From the NCBI RefSeq assembly GCF_035046505.1, contig NC_089824.1, forward strand, positions 51,711,274-51,775,273: DNA of 64,000 bases, read 5' to 3'. This document shows positions 11,451 to 23,420 of the stretch, piece by piece. This DNA is from Tiliqua scincoides (Eukaryota; Chordata; Lepidosauria; Squamata; Scincidae). The notes beneath the pieces were generated by a model. The model searched no databases and was not told the origin of the DNA. It saw only the letters and a program-made list of their open reading frames with translations. Every line of letters begins with the position of its first letter. Within the stretch, counting starts at the first letter, position 1. The position numbers and the translations under genes are program-made.

Positions 11451-14400
11451 TTGAAGCGGGGTATGAGGCTTTGTGGAGATCACATAGCTAATGAAACTGC
11501 CTGTGTAATTCCCAAATCATAGTCAACACGAAATAAAGATACTCAGAAAGGCAACCCAATCCGAATTAACTTTCCACACTGTGATGTCAAAATGGCCTCC
11601 ACTTCCCATACAGCATGGGAAGAGAGGGTCCTGGAGGTCTCCTTGAGGTAAAGGAACATGCATCACCTCCCCCTGGGGTAAGCCCCAGCAGCCACTATGG
11701 GGCTAGTCAGGCTTGCACCAGAAAAATCACTGATGCAAGTCCAAGCAGACTCATGTTGGAAAATCAGGCCAAAGAAGGGGCAGAGGATACAGCAGTAGCA
11801 ATGGAACATTGCTTTCATGTGAGTTCACGTATATATATGTGACTTGTTTTAAAACACGACTTATGTATAGTATATAGTGTAAGTCATTTGACCCATTTAA
11901 AACAAGTCTCCTTTAAAACAATGTCCTATGAATAGATATGCATAGAACTACACTGTTAAGTTCCATTGAAATGAATGCCATTCTAGTTAGCCACAACTAA
12001 CTTTTCTCAGTATCTTAGTGCTGCATAGTCATTGATTTCAGTGTTGCACAGTAACTTTCCTAGGTTACAACCCCTACAAACAGGTGGATCCATGTGGCAT
12101 ATCACGCCAGACTTTAAAGTGGGGCATGCTACAGGTTAAGGCGAAATAGTCCAGCTCTAACATGTCATGTCGCAGAAAAAGGATACTGCAGAAAAACAAA
12201 ACACTGCTACTTGAACACAAAGACACAAATTCACATATTCAGGAAGAGAACCGCATATAATATGAAGTGGGATCCTTGAATTTCCCTGCCAAAAACTAAG
12301 CTGCTGTTACAGAATGTCTCTATTTTTCCAACATTTGAGATCTCTATTCACTGAATGCTTAAATCTGACAACAGGGCTGAATTTTGCCAACAGATTCTGG
12401 TTATGAAACTCCCAGGACCCAGAGGCACTTATCTAGCCAGTGCTGGTTGGTAGAACGCGTGGAAAAATTGGCCAGTGGTCTGACTCAGTATGGCAGTTCT
12501 TACGCTCTTAGGCAGATGGAGAAGAGACCACTGCTATGTTGCCACAGGATTTCTAATTCGCTGCTTACGGGTGCATAACCTTCTCTCACCCCTGTAAAGC
12601 CTCATGGACTTCACTTTGTTGTTTGATCTGAGCAATGAGAATGTCTGTGCTTCAACATTTATGTCATACCCTGTTGCTGAGTTGTTTACTCTTACACCAT
12701 GTTACATCATATTTCTTTTCCTCATTTGATTTTATATCTGACCTCCTTTCCTTCCTGCCTTCTTTCACTCATGCTCTGAAATATGGGGAAACTCTCCATT
12801 CCACAATATGTGATAGAAGCGTCCCTCACAAAGACGATTCAGGATAAGTTTCCCGAAAAGAGGGTCATGGGGAGGTATAAACCATGACATCTAGTTTAAT
12901 TCCCATCATGCATTGGTGAAGGCAACAGGAAGTATGTCTACCTTTGTGAGAGAGAACCCCAGGAACTGCACTCCATTCACTGGGGATCAGAACCAGAGCC
13001 CATTGAACACAATCCTTAGAGATGCTGCTTACCATATATGGTGTGGGTGAATAGTATTGCAATGGCCACATGACCTCCCCCAGGTAAGATGATGATTTTC
13101 CAGCTGTGGACATCAGGTAGATTGCCACAGGAAGAGTGGAGAACTGGGCTGGGACATGTGGGTTGGAAGAACACCTTGGTGGTTCTCTCAGTCACTCCAT
13201 CAGTAACTTAGTATTCAGACACAGTACTTTCTATTCCAGCTGCTACCCTCTACTCATTACTTTCCATTCTCTGTAGAGATTTCTCTAATGGGAACTGGGC
13301 AACTTTCAAACAATTCCAGAAACAAGGATGTCTCTCACCCTGTGTCATGCAGCATTCTGGCCAACCATGACAGCAGCCAGTTGTTCCTCTGTTGGCACTG
13401 CTATCTTCATATGTCTTCTGTGCCTTTTGGGAATGCATGGCAGACTGCTGTGTAGTTGGTACAGCAGCAGCTACTGCAAACAGGGCTGACCTTAGGGCAA
13501 TTTGACCAATTTGGCCAAATTGGGCCCAGTTCCTGGAGGGACCCTGCATTGGGGCAGTGACAGGACCACCTGCAACCACAGCTGGCACCTCACTCTGTAA
13601 CTGATGATTCAGCATGGAATCTTCCATATTGAGGCATCGTGAGGAGAGCATGGCAAGCAGAGCATTTTCACTGGATGGCCCTCCCTCCCGCCTGTGCCTG
13701 GGTCTGATTGGCTTGAAATCCCCCCCAGCAGTTGGCGGTGACGTCACTGCTGAAGAAGTGGTGGAGGCTGGTAAGGAGATGGTATTTGGTCTGTTAAGGG
13801 ACATCACAATGGAGACAACATTTGGTGCACCATCTTACACACTGGGTCGTCTTTGGCTGACCTTGACTGCTAAACTCTTATTTACAATTGGGTGGGTGGA
13901 GCACTGAGGGTCTGGAATCAGGACCATTAGTTCCATCTGAATTATCCCTAAAAAGAATTCCTTTGTACTGTAATTAGTGTTGCCTGATCTTGTGTCAACA
14001 TAATTTGTGTAAAAGCCTGACAATCGTATTCTCACTTTAAAAAAAAATGTTTGATGCTGTGTATATCCTTCAGCTACAGGGAAGTGTTCTCTAAAATCAA
14101 ACACGGAGCTTTCCTGCAGATTAAATAGACTTGTCAGAAGGTACATTCATTTTCATAGATGCATTTCCCCCAAATAAGCTCTCTAAACCCAAAGTGTACT
14201 TGAAGGCATTAGAACTCAACTTATTTGCATTCAGTGTTTGCTCTCCAGGTTTGCTGTTTTCCAGCGTTTGCCATATTTTTCACACTGAGCTACTCCGACT
14301 CCCTTTACTCTTTTGCATCTCTCCTTCCTGGAATGCAGGTATTCCCCCCTCAGATGTCTGATCTCCGTGATATAAGACAAGGAAATATTTTGACATCAGT

Positions 14401-16100
14401 TGCTAAGGGCAATGTTTACAGAAATGCAAACACATCTGTTCTGCTAAGTGGTGTTATGGGGCCTTGTTGCTATATCCTCAGCCCAGCACAGGCTGGCAAA
14501 CTCCTGTTTCGCTTCCAAAGCTGATAGGGAAAGACAATGACATTTAAAAAAACTACCCTGTTGGTTCACACTGTAAATATACACATGATGTCTCCGGAGT
14601 AAAGGTCAGCGCTCATTTTCTTTAATTTCACACTTGTACTAGTGTGTGCATATTTGCTTGTTTGCTGATGAGACTCTAAAGGTATCTGTTGAGTCCTTAC
14701 AGCTGCAGTTTTATTTGGCAATCCATTCAAAGCAGAGTCGAGGCAATTAAACAAGGATCCAAAGTGGTCATGGAATGCTTTGTTTTGAAGCAATTAATGG
14801 TGCATCTAAAGAGCAAAAGGAAGCAGAGTATAGCTAGAGAGACAGGCGGTCTCTGCTTAAAGGAAGAGCTCCCATTCTATTGCCTCCACAAAGCCCAACA
14901 AAGCACAGGGAGAGTGAGATTAGGTTGAAAAGGGTCATGATTGATCAAATATAAAGACTTGCAGCAGATGGAAAAAATAGAAAAAACTCTGCCCCATAGT
15001 TTCACTTCTGGGGAGGGATGATGATGGCAGAAAACTACTGCTTATTCCCCCTATAGATGTCCCATCCTGGTTGCAAGCTAATGATTACCAATGTTGATCA
15101 CAGCTTATTAACTCCAACCCCTTTAAAGGGGGTTGAGGAAGGTCTGGATAGCACTGCCCTCCCCAAGCTGCCAAGCTTCACATTCTATGATCAGGGGGTT
15201 CCCAACCAGCATCTCTGAGCCAAGAAACTTCTAAGGACTGGTTCTGCCCCCTCTTTACCCATTCCACTTCAGGATGCACACTGATCCCTAATCTAAATGC
15301 CCAACATACACTTACCTACCAGTTGTGACCACCTGGATAAACTACAACCAGCCCACTTGGTCAGTCCGAAGTAGGGGAAAAAATAAAAAAAATAAAACAC
15401 CTTCCCAGTTAGAGCCAATTAGACAGAGTAGCCAAAATTTCCTCTTCGTCCCCAAAAGTCAACCAGTGACTTCCAGACTGGTCTCCTGGGAAGGTAGGAG
15501 GTCTGTCACCTTTCTCTGACCAAACAAGAGGGAGAAGTCTACAAGAGCAGTTACTGCATCTGAAATCCTACCTCCATTGCCTTGGCTGCTCCAATGAGCT
15601 GTCCCCCTCAGCTTGCTTGAGCTGTGGCAGGGTGGGGCAAGTTGCCAACCACTTGGATGCCTTGTGGTCAGCCCCATGTTCATTATCAGAAGGCAAATCA
15701 GAATGGCAAAGATACAATGAAACAAGCAACTACATACTGTACTGACTTTGTAGCTACCAAGCAAACATGTTACTGACACACCAAGCAGGAAATCTACCTT
15801 TCAGATTATTACTCTTTATACAAATTCAAGACATTCAGAGGTAAGCAATCATATATGCCCATCCTGTTTGTCCCTCAAACTGAACCCACAATTTAAATCA
15901 CGTCCTAGAAGATCATTAATCTATTCATCCCTTATTGGAATAAATCTGTCTGGCAAGGGGGTGTGTGAATATATGAGCCAGCTGGAATCTGGATTTCATA
16001 AAGTTTATAATTATCATAGGAATATCACAGATTGATGTGATGACTGCATCTAGTTTAAGTCAATGGGCAAGCTCTCCATTATCTATAGGAGCTAATCATG
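11451..16100. other. Long stretch of mostly unrecognised DNA
   Basis: Recognised scraps only: a CAATCC-like fragment near 11550-11770, a CR1-like tail block near 12445-12512 ('ctgactcagtatggcagttctta'), and a hAT-like left end CAGGGCTGACCTTAGGGCAA near 13482 that recurs at 17338. The longest open frame (185 codons, 13250-13807 minus) crosses that hAT fragment and has no domain, so I reject it as a gene. 14000-14950 looks unique. Confidence 0.4.
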
Positions 16101-16103
16101 TTA

Positions 16104-16657
16104 GGGCTCAATCCTACCCAGCACTAACAGGCTGTAACAGGCAAGAGGCTTGAGCTGTATCCAGTACAGGATAGCAGCCCAAGGCAGCTCAGCCAGAGCA
16201 AGGCAAACTTTTCCCCTTACCCTGGGTAAGGCATCTTTGCCCCAATGGGTCTCCTCAGACTTGCACCACCTCCTGAGGTGGTGCAAGTCCAAGAAGAGTG
16301 GAACAGCTTGAAGTCACTCTGATCTCCCAGAGAACAAGGGTGGGGATCTGGCATAACTGCGGGTTTCCAACCCCGCCTCCCACTCCCCGCCCGCCTTTCT
16401 CCCCACCCAGGAACACCTCCCTCCTGCCTCCCTCCCGCCAACCCCAGAGCCTTGAATCGGCCCAGCCGGGCTGACGCAAGCCTCATGGAGGAAACGGCCG
16501 CATAGGCTTGTGTCAGCCTCCACAGGCCAGCACTCCTCTGAGTGACGGCCTAACTTCCTCCCAAGGAGGCACAAATGTGTCTTACGGCACATTTGCGACC
16601 CTCCTGGGCTGGAGCAAGGGACTTGTGTTGGCCCATGGGCACTTCAGGATTGTGCCC
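16104..16657. mobile_element. CAATCC-type MITE with TTA flanks
   Basis: The left end GGGCTCAATCCTACCC and right end TTCAGGATTGTGCCC are inverted repeats. The flanks are tta on both sides (16101-16103 and 16658-16660). A 3-bp TTA/TAA duplication is the habit of PIF/Harbinger transposons, so this family is probably Harbinger-derived; that is an inference. A perfect 'caccacctcaggaggtg' type palindrome lies near 16263-16284. About 554 bp, no coding. Confidence 0.65.
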
Positions 16658-17337
16658 TTAGATGGGGTACAGTGGCCAAATAAAAAAAAGTGTATTCTCC
16701 ACTTACTTTCTCAGGTGGTGGATGGTGATGGTAACTCATGCTGGCCTGATTGTGCCCATGCACTTACAATGTTCTGCTAGTCAAAGCAGCTAGTTTTAAC
16801 TAGCCCATGTGTCTGTGATGCCATTCCTTGTTAGGCTCCTGTCTACGACAAGCAGGAGTCCTTTGCAAGTCCTTTGTTCCCCTCACTAGGCTTTGCCAGC
16901 AAGAACGTTGTGCATTATCTTGGTCTCCTAAGAAACCCGAAACCTGTTCTTTTAGAATACCAATGCTAATCCTATTATTGAGCATAGATGTTGCATCATT
17001 CATGCTTTACTCGGCTTGGGCTGGCTTTTCTCAAGCTCTGTTAGATAAGAAGTCAGTTAGTTCCAGCTCCAAGGAGGAGGGGACACCACAGACTACCATG
17101 AAATGTTTTCTGCATTGCAAGGCAGGATGAAGACAGAAGAGATGTAGAGTTCCAGTACAGTTCTAAAGCTTCCTTCCTCTGGTTTCCTTTGTTCTGAGCA
17201 ACATGTGCCTGGGTGCTCTGAGAAACAGCCATCTGACTTCCAAATCTTCAGGCTTGATTTTGGACGATTTGTTCTAATTCCTAGAACTCTGTAGCTATGC
17301 AAGTATACCTGGCCTTTGTTTTCTTTCCTAAGGTAAC

Positions 17338-17460
17338 AGGGCTAGCCTTAGGGCAATTCAGCTGAATCAGAACTCATGCTTTGGAAGGGCTCCCATGCTG
17401 CAGCCTCAGAATGGCATTGTCCATACCAAGACGTGATGAATGGAACAATATGTCAACCCA
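17338..17460. mobile_element. hAT-like end fragment
   Basis: Starts CAGGGCTAGCCTTAGGGCAA, the same start as at about 13482. No inverted partner is found downstream, so only one end of the element can be pointed to. The right limit given is arbitrary. Confidence 0.35.
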
Positions 17461-17940
17461 CCTGCTTGCCCCTGTGCCCTTACAGTCCAAAATGGGCCTT
17501 CAGAAGCAGTTGGTGTTTTCGGCATCAAATCACAGCCAACTATTTCTGGTACCACATTTCACACATGGCACCACCAGCACTGGGATCATCACAGCTGCAG
17601 TCACCATGGCTGCTTGGTGAGTGGGGTGCCTGCGAGGGGTGGAGGACCATGCTCAAATGCACTAAATTAGGCCTCATCACTCCTGGGACCAGTCCTGTAA
17701 GGCAAGAATACCTGCTTTTCAGTTAAAGTTTGAAATGCCTGCTTTCCACTATGATTTGAAAGTCCTTGTGATCCCAATCTCCTTAAAAATAAATCCATTT
17801 TCCTTGTTATTATCTTCTAGGGGACCCAGAAGCAATTTTGTAGGTCAATTGTTGTTCCTCAAAAATGGGTACTTGTATCTCTGTAGGAATATCTGACTCC
17901 AAATATTTAAGTTTGAATATGGGGTCTGGAGGTGATTTGT

Positions 17941-18136
17941 AGCCCAATACTATTTAAAGCATATAGCAGCAGATCTTGGATCCACTACCATGAGCCCCTT
18001 CTGGTACTGCAAAAGCTGCACCATCATCATGCACTCTGGAGCTGGTGCAAATGGCTGGAAATTCTCCTGTGAGATGCAGCATAGCCTATGCTGGTGCCAC
18101 TGCATAAGCATGGGGGAATTTAGTTAGGACTGGGCT
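17941..18136. mobile_element. Short CAATCC-type MITE
   Basis: The left end AGCCCAATACTATTTAAAG and right end TTTAGTTAGGACTGGGCT are imperfect inverted repeats. 196 bp, close in size to the short copies at 10269 and 47081. No clear target duplication. Confidence 0.5.
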
Positions 18137-18239
18137 GTCAGAGGGATATAAGGTCCACAGGAACTATCTGTTCACTGATATATTTTATAACATGGAACCC
18201 CTAATGACAGCAAAAGACATTTCTCTTCCCATAAAATGG

Positions 18240-18603
18240 CTGCCGATGTAGCATGCAACACTCCATTGATATCCACACCCACCAGCCGTGGGGGCATGGG
18301 TTGGGCAGAACTGGTGGGAAGGGAGAAGGAGTATGGGTGAGCAGGAAGAGATGGGTCTGGTGGCAATGTTCTGCACTGGATCCTATCCACTCCATTTGGA
18401 AGCTTCGTGCCCTTTTCTTCTCCTCAGTCTTGCACCAGGTAAAGAGCTGGTGCAGATCCAAGGAGACCCAATGGCAAGCAGGAGGCTTGAGATGGGTAAT
18501 TCCCCTTTCCCCTCCCAAGCCTCTTGATCCATCCCCCTCCCAATGGATACAGCCTGCCTTTTTGTGATGGCTGCATCAATGGGAGGAAGGATAGGATAGG
18601 GCT
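18240..18603. mobile_element. CAATCC-type MITE, left end unclear
   Basis: The right end AGGATAGGATAGGGCT and an inner palindromic block ('cttgcaccaggtaaagagctggtgcag' near 18431-18457) mark it as the long form of the family. The left terminus could not be placed with certainty. Confidence 0.45.
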
Positions 18604-20171
18604 GTAGGTGTATTACATGATATTATGCTCTTTTGCAGTATCAGAGGATGCATGCCAAGTTTCAAAGTTGCAAGAGCCCACCAAGTAGGGGGCTTGCCAC
18701 TCCTAAGAGCTTTACAGCAGACAGTGCACTGTAGCTAGATTAGACTCAGATAGTTTTATCACAAAAGTCTTTCATAGATGTCTTTCATAAATAAGCATAG
18801 CTTATTTCAGCACCACGGTTAGCACCCACAGTAACATTTCTTGAAACTTTTCAAAGCAAGGCATCAAACCCAATGTTTGTGCCAAGTGTACACTCACACT
18901 GAAACATGGTCAATCTCAGTCCCTTGACAAGGGTAACTCTATGATGCATCTAGGAGCCAACATGTCTGCCATATTCACGCTTACATTTTTAGACTTACAT
19001 TTACAACAGATTAAATGTTCAGCTAAAAACTAATGCGTGAAGTGCACAGTGCAATAATTGAGATTTACATTTGATTGCACTCTATTTTTTAGGCAATATA
19101 AGTGCTCACAGCAGAAAAAAAAAGTAGTGTGAATTTTTGCATTCACAACGTGGTTTACATTTTCTTTTAACCCTAGAAACAAGAACTACTGAGAAAAGAG
19201 GAGTATTTTTACTCTCAGGGGTTTCCCAATACTTTGGAATTGTATGGTGATTGTCTGTACAGAATGGTTACTTAGGCCTGCCAGCCATCCTGGAAAGATC
19301 AGAATGTGTATATGAAAAAGTGACGCTCTGATTTTTTATTGCCAGATGTTAGTCACATCTGACCAGTTGTGAGTTGACCAGTATTTGCTCTAATTATCCC
19401 AGCTGCTGCATTTCCATTGCCCCAACTGGAGTGGTGAGGCAGAGGATTAGTTGGGTGTTTCTGTGTGGAGGCCTTCTGGAGCAGAATATCTGCAATAAGA
19501 ATTCTGAGAAGACAAGAGTTGACAAAATATCTTGCCATACATGTTGTGAAGGACAAAAGACTGTTTGTGCAAAGTGCTCTCTTTGTGTGGCTAGTGCCCT
19601 TTCAGCATGGTTCACATTCCCAAACTTTCCCTATCTCCCAAACAGCCTCATGCCATACATCTGATAACCTGATGGCACTCTGGCAGAGCAGTGGCTTTAA
19701 CACTGAGGTAAGTGCATTGTGATTGGCTGCCAGATGTACTCTGTATCCTATGCTCTCTTGTTAGGGTGGGGCAGGAAGTGGCAGGCGGTCAAGTTCCCTG
19801 TTGTTCCTTATGGGGTTACTCCTAGCTATGTCCAAGTTCTGTTGTTGGCTCAGCATTTTTCTGACATCAGGGGCATGTCTGAAAGGGGAGTTAGGATATG
19901 GTGTATATTAGTTCCTCCTCATCCCTCCCATGTCCCTCCCACATCCCTGTTTTAGCCTCTCTGCTGTGGAATTGTGTTATCATCCAAATGATATCTGAGC
20001 TACAACAGTGCAGCATTTTCCCATCGTTGTGCCACCATTCATGATGCTTCTATTGGTGGGTGGACTTCTACTGATGGGTGGACGTCTACACCAGCAGAGC
20101 TGCTGCATCTTGAGGTTAGAATGATGGAACCTCAATAGCTTTATTCAAGTATGGAAATTATGAATTGTGGC

Positions 20172-20246
20172 ATTGATGAGGAGATGCAGCACAACTGTGA
20201 AATTGATTAGGAGATGCAGATGAGGACATTGATTGAGGAGATGCAG
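20172..20246. repeat. Short minisatellite, three units
   Basis: The core ATTGATGAGGAGATGCAG is repeated three times with small changes, starting near 20172, 20202 and 20228, that is every 26 to 30 bases. Confidence 0.65.
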
Positions 20247-20429
20247 CATTCTCCTGTCCTTCACTATGCATACTCTTCCAGTTCATGAGGAAGGCTATCA
20301 AACTGCCTTCAGTTGGGCTATGTTGTTCTTTTAAAATTTTCTCATAGGTTGACCCCTCTAGTTCCTGAACGATTACACAGGCCAACACACATTTTGCTTC
20401 CTTAAATGTTACACCAATTCCTGGGTATA

Positions 20430-20593
20430 TTTGGGGTGCTGATTCCAAAAATGGCATTCGTTTTGCCCTATCACGTCTAGTTATGGAGACACGGCATAAC
20501 CTCATCGCTTCTTCATGAGGAAGCTGCTTGAAGCATTCACTAATGAGGCTGAACTGGCAAAATGGATGCCATTTTTGGAATCAGCACCCCAAA
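20430..20593. repeat. 28-bp perfect inverted repeat
   Basis: The 28 bases at 20430-20457 (starting TTTGGGGTGCTGATTCC) are the exact reverse complement of 20566-20593 (ending GGAATCAGCACCCCAAA). The loop is 108 bases. The arms do not carry the CAG ends of the hAT elements here or the CAATCC ends, so the origin is open. Confidence 0.75.
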
Positions 20594-22297
20594 TTCATAT
20601 CAAACCACCATAAAATTTGGGAAAAATTTGTCTGACTACAAAAGTTTTGTAGGCCTGTGTTATTATTCTCCTCCATGCTGAGCTGTGCCAAAAGTGCAGT
20701 TGCAGTGCATGATGCAGTTAAAAACAAAAAAAGACTGATTTTCATCTCTCTGATCCACAGAATTAGATAAACTTGGTGGTTTGCCTAATTTTTGTTTCTA
20801 TTTCCTATGCCAGACTCTAACTTCATATTGACTTTTCTGCACAATGATCACCCCAAGTCATGCTTCTGCGATTCCATTTCATGAGAGATTTAACATGGCT
20901 ACTCATTTTCCCAGATAAAAAAAAAATAATCTGAACACTGGTTTCAAATGTTTTTTAATGTCTAGGAATAGGATGGCTTTTTTCTTGATCAAATCGTTGA
21001 TCAAGAATAAGTTTCTGCGTAAGAGCCTTCTTGGTGTAACTTAATAAAAGGGTGAAGCATTGTGGAGACTGACTGATTAAAGCATCTGTACTATGGAAAG
21101 CAAACAACATTCTGCAAATGTTTTGGAGGAGTGCAGCAAATTATTATTATGTATGCCCACAAAGAAATGCATACTTGTTAGTCAAGGAAAGAACAGAATG
21201 CTGGGATAAATGACCAGAAGTAGAGACATTATAAATCAGCAATGGTGGAACAGGGACATATGGTAACTTCTGCCTTATCTCATGGCAGGGTGAGTAGAAG
21301 TAATGAGCTGAATCAAGATGAAATGCTCATTTTTTTATCGCCACTGTTTCACTACAGGCACTGTTTTCTTTTGAAGAGTGATGATGGGGGGCAATACAGA
21401 CATTGATGCTCACACTACAATAGCAGTACTGTATAATGCTGGAGCTCCCCTTCCTAACCAGTATTGTTATTAATTCACAAGATCTCCAACAACAGCGATG
21501 AGAAGAAAGGATTACAGGGCTTTTAAATGAGAGCTGCATGGATGTATGTGATATTGTCCAACAAATTTGAATCTGCTGCTTGCTCTGATACAGATGTGAT
21601 GAGAACGGGGCTGATGCTTTTTTTCTGCTACGGGTCTGGCTCTTTCTCTATGACACCAGAGATAGCCACAGGTAGAGGTGAGGTTTTGGATGAAATAGAT
21701 GTTCAAAGAAATCATTCATCTAAGAATGTCACCAAGAGTCCAAGGCTCGCGAGTGAGAGAGAAAAATAAATGGTTAGTATATACCAAAACAATAAAAGCA
21801 TTTCAACATTTAAAGACCTAGATATGCAGTACAACCAGTAACAAAGAGTGTGCCAAGGTCCCCACGTTTTCTCTGCCCCAGCCTGAGGTAGCATAAAAGA
21901 GAGTTCAGTTTCAGCTGTTTTGCACTGGATGCTGAGAAGTTCTCAAACGTTTGTTAGAACACTGAAAGTCAATATTTTTCCCCAGGAGCTCCCTTGAAAT
22001 GACACTTTTGCACAATCCTAATCCTAACCCCCAGTGTTGTCACTAAAGTTTATGTCACCTGGTGTGGGAGGCCAGCATGTCACCCCATGATAGACCTTGT
22101 CCCATGCAGTGGGTGAGGCACCGCCCCTGGCAGTGATACAGCACTGGCCCGCCCCTACATGTTATTTTGCTATAATTTCTAATGGAATAGAGATATGTCA
22201 GCGCTGTCTGTTTCACTGCATTCTGCATGAAATTACACATCAAATGATATATAACATGATATATAACATCAAATGGTATATAATGACCATATAACAT

Positions 22298-22480
22298 TTT
22301 TTTTTTTTGGTATTGGCAACCTTCAGTCTCGAAAGGCTATGGTATCACGCTCTGAAAGGTGGTTCTGGCACAGCGTCTAGTGTGGCTGAAAAGGCCAATC
22401 TGGGAGTGACAATCCCTTCCACACCGGGAGCAAGTGCAGTCTGTCCCTGGTCTGTCTCCCTGGCTATGGGCTTTCCTTCT
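22298..22480 (-). mobile_element. 5'-truncated LINE, C-terminal zinc finger and 3' end
   Basis: On the minus strand the frame reads CSRCGRDCHSQIGLFSHTRR, a C-terminal CxxC...H zinc finger, then QSVIP and a stop, then the untranslated end CGAGACTGAAGGTTGCCAA and a short A-run. A 12-bp duplication, accatataacat, flanks it (22286-22297 and 22481-22492). The 3' end is shared with the LINE at 56583-57013 and with the tails of the 5S SINEs. The LINE clade is not identified. Confidence 0.85.
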
Positions 22481-22494
22481 ACCATATAACATGA

Positions 22495-22500
22495 TGGATA

Positions 22501-22531
<31 letters not shown>

Positions 22532-22767
22532 AGTATTTATATACCGCTTTTCAACTAAAAGTTCACAAAGCGGTTTACAGAGAAAAATCAAATAACTAAA
22601 TGGCTCCCTGTCCCAAAAGGGCTCACAATCTAAAAAGATGCCAAGGAATACCAGCAGACAGCCACTAGAACAGACAGTGCTGGGCTGAGGTGGGCCAGTT
22701 ACTCTCCCCCTGCTAAAAAAAGGAGCACCCACTTGAAAAAGTGCCTCTTACCCAATTAGCAGGGGCT
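22495..22767 (-). mobile_element. L2-type LINE 3' end
   Basis: Reverse of the block described at 2037-2300: ATT repeats (22500-22530), then ATATACCGCTTTTCAACTAA, TCCCTGTCCCAAAAGGGCTC, and finally TGAAAAAGTGCCTCTTACCC. It sits inside the hAT at 22032-22870, only a few bases from the other LINE insert. Confidence 0.8.
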
Positions 22768-23420
22768 ATTTAAAAATACCAAGATTTTAAAAATTTTGGC
22801 CAATAGTGGTGTCACCCCCCCCCCGTGTGCATCACCCAGTGCAGCCTGCACCCCCTTAGAAATGCCACTGCTAACCCCTTCCCCTGCCAGTGTAACTAGC
22901 ACTGTGCCCATGGAGGCTGCTTTACAGAAGTTATAATGAGCCAATGAACACAGTGGGCTCACTGATGGGGAGGCTACAATAGCCTCCCATGCGCGGACAG
23001 ACCCACAGACACATGCTGGAGTGTGTAAGCCCATGCAGGGTGTTGGAGGGAGGGAACTGAATGGGGTGGAGGTGGGCAGAAAGGAAGGAAGGGTGAGTGG
23101 AATAAGGTCATGACAGGTGCAAGGAGGAGGGTGGATCAGACCTGCGAGGAGCTGGGATTGGATGCTGCAGCACATGCCAAATCCCTAGCCACTTCTTGAG
23201 TCTGATCCACACGTGCAGGGTAACATGGACTTGCACCAGCTTGAGCTAGCACAGGTCCAACCTGCCCCATAATGGCTGCTGAAGCTTATCCTGGGGCAAG
23301 GGGACAAATGCCGCCTTACTCTATGAAGAACTCCAGCAGCTGAAAATCTCCCATGGGAAACAGCAGAAGCCACAACAGCACCACTGTGTTGTTGCACAGG
23401 GTTTAAGGTAGGATCAGGCT

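Larger units (their letters stand above)
18604..22009. other. Unassigned stretch with a short tandem repeat and a long inverted repeat
   Basis: Apart from the minisatellite at 20172-20246 and the inverted repeat at 20430-20593, listed separately, I recognise no element, domain or tail. Open frames are short (up to 115 codons) and overlap on both strands. Confidence 0.4.
22032..22870. mobile_element. hAT-type element with two LINE inserts
   Basis: The ends are CAGTGTTGTCACTAAAG and TTAGAAATGCCACTG. The flanks are an exact 8-bp duplication, ctaacccc, at 22024-22031 and 22871-22878. It is related at the ends and partly inside ('atatatcat...gaaattacacatcaaatg' type AT-rich blocks) to the element at 44432-45712. 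It contains the LINE end at 22298-22480 and the L2 end at 22495-22767. No transposase coding remains. Confidence 0.85.
22010..23420. mobile_element. CAATCC-type MITE split by a hAT
   Basis: The left end GCACAATCCTAATCCTAACC lies immediately before the hAT at 22032-22870. The sequence resumes after it and ends GGTAGGATCAGGCT near 23420, with the family's 'ggacttgcaccagcttgagctagcacaggtcc' type block near 23230-23260. Without the insert it would be about 560 bp, the usual size of the long form. It is the oldest layer of a three-level nest. Confidence 0.55.

Noticed and set aside
13250-13807. 185-codon open frame on the minus strand
   Set aside because: It spans a hAT-like end fragment and has no recognisable domain, signal or neighbouring exon. 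Antisense is also open for 97 codons.
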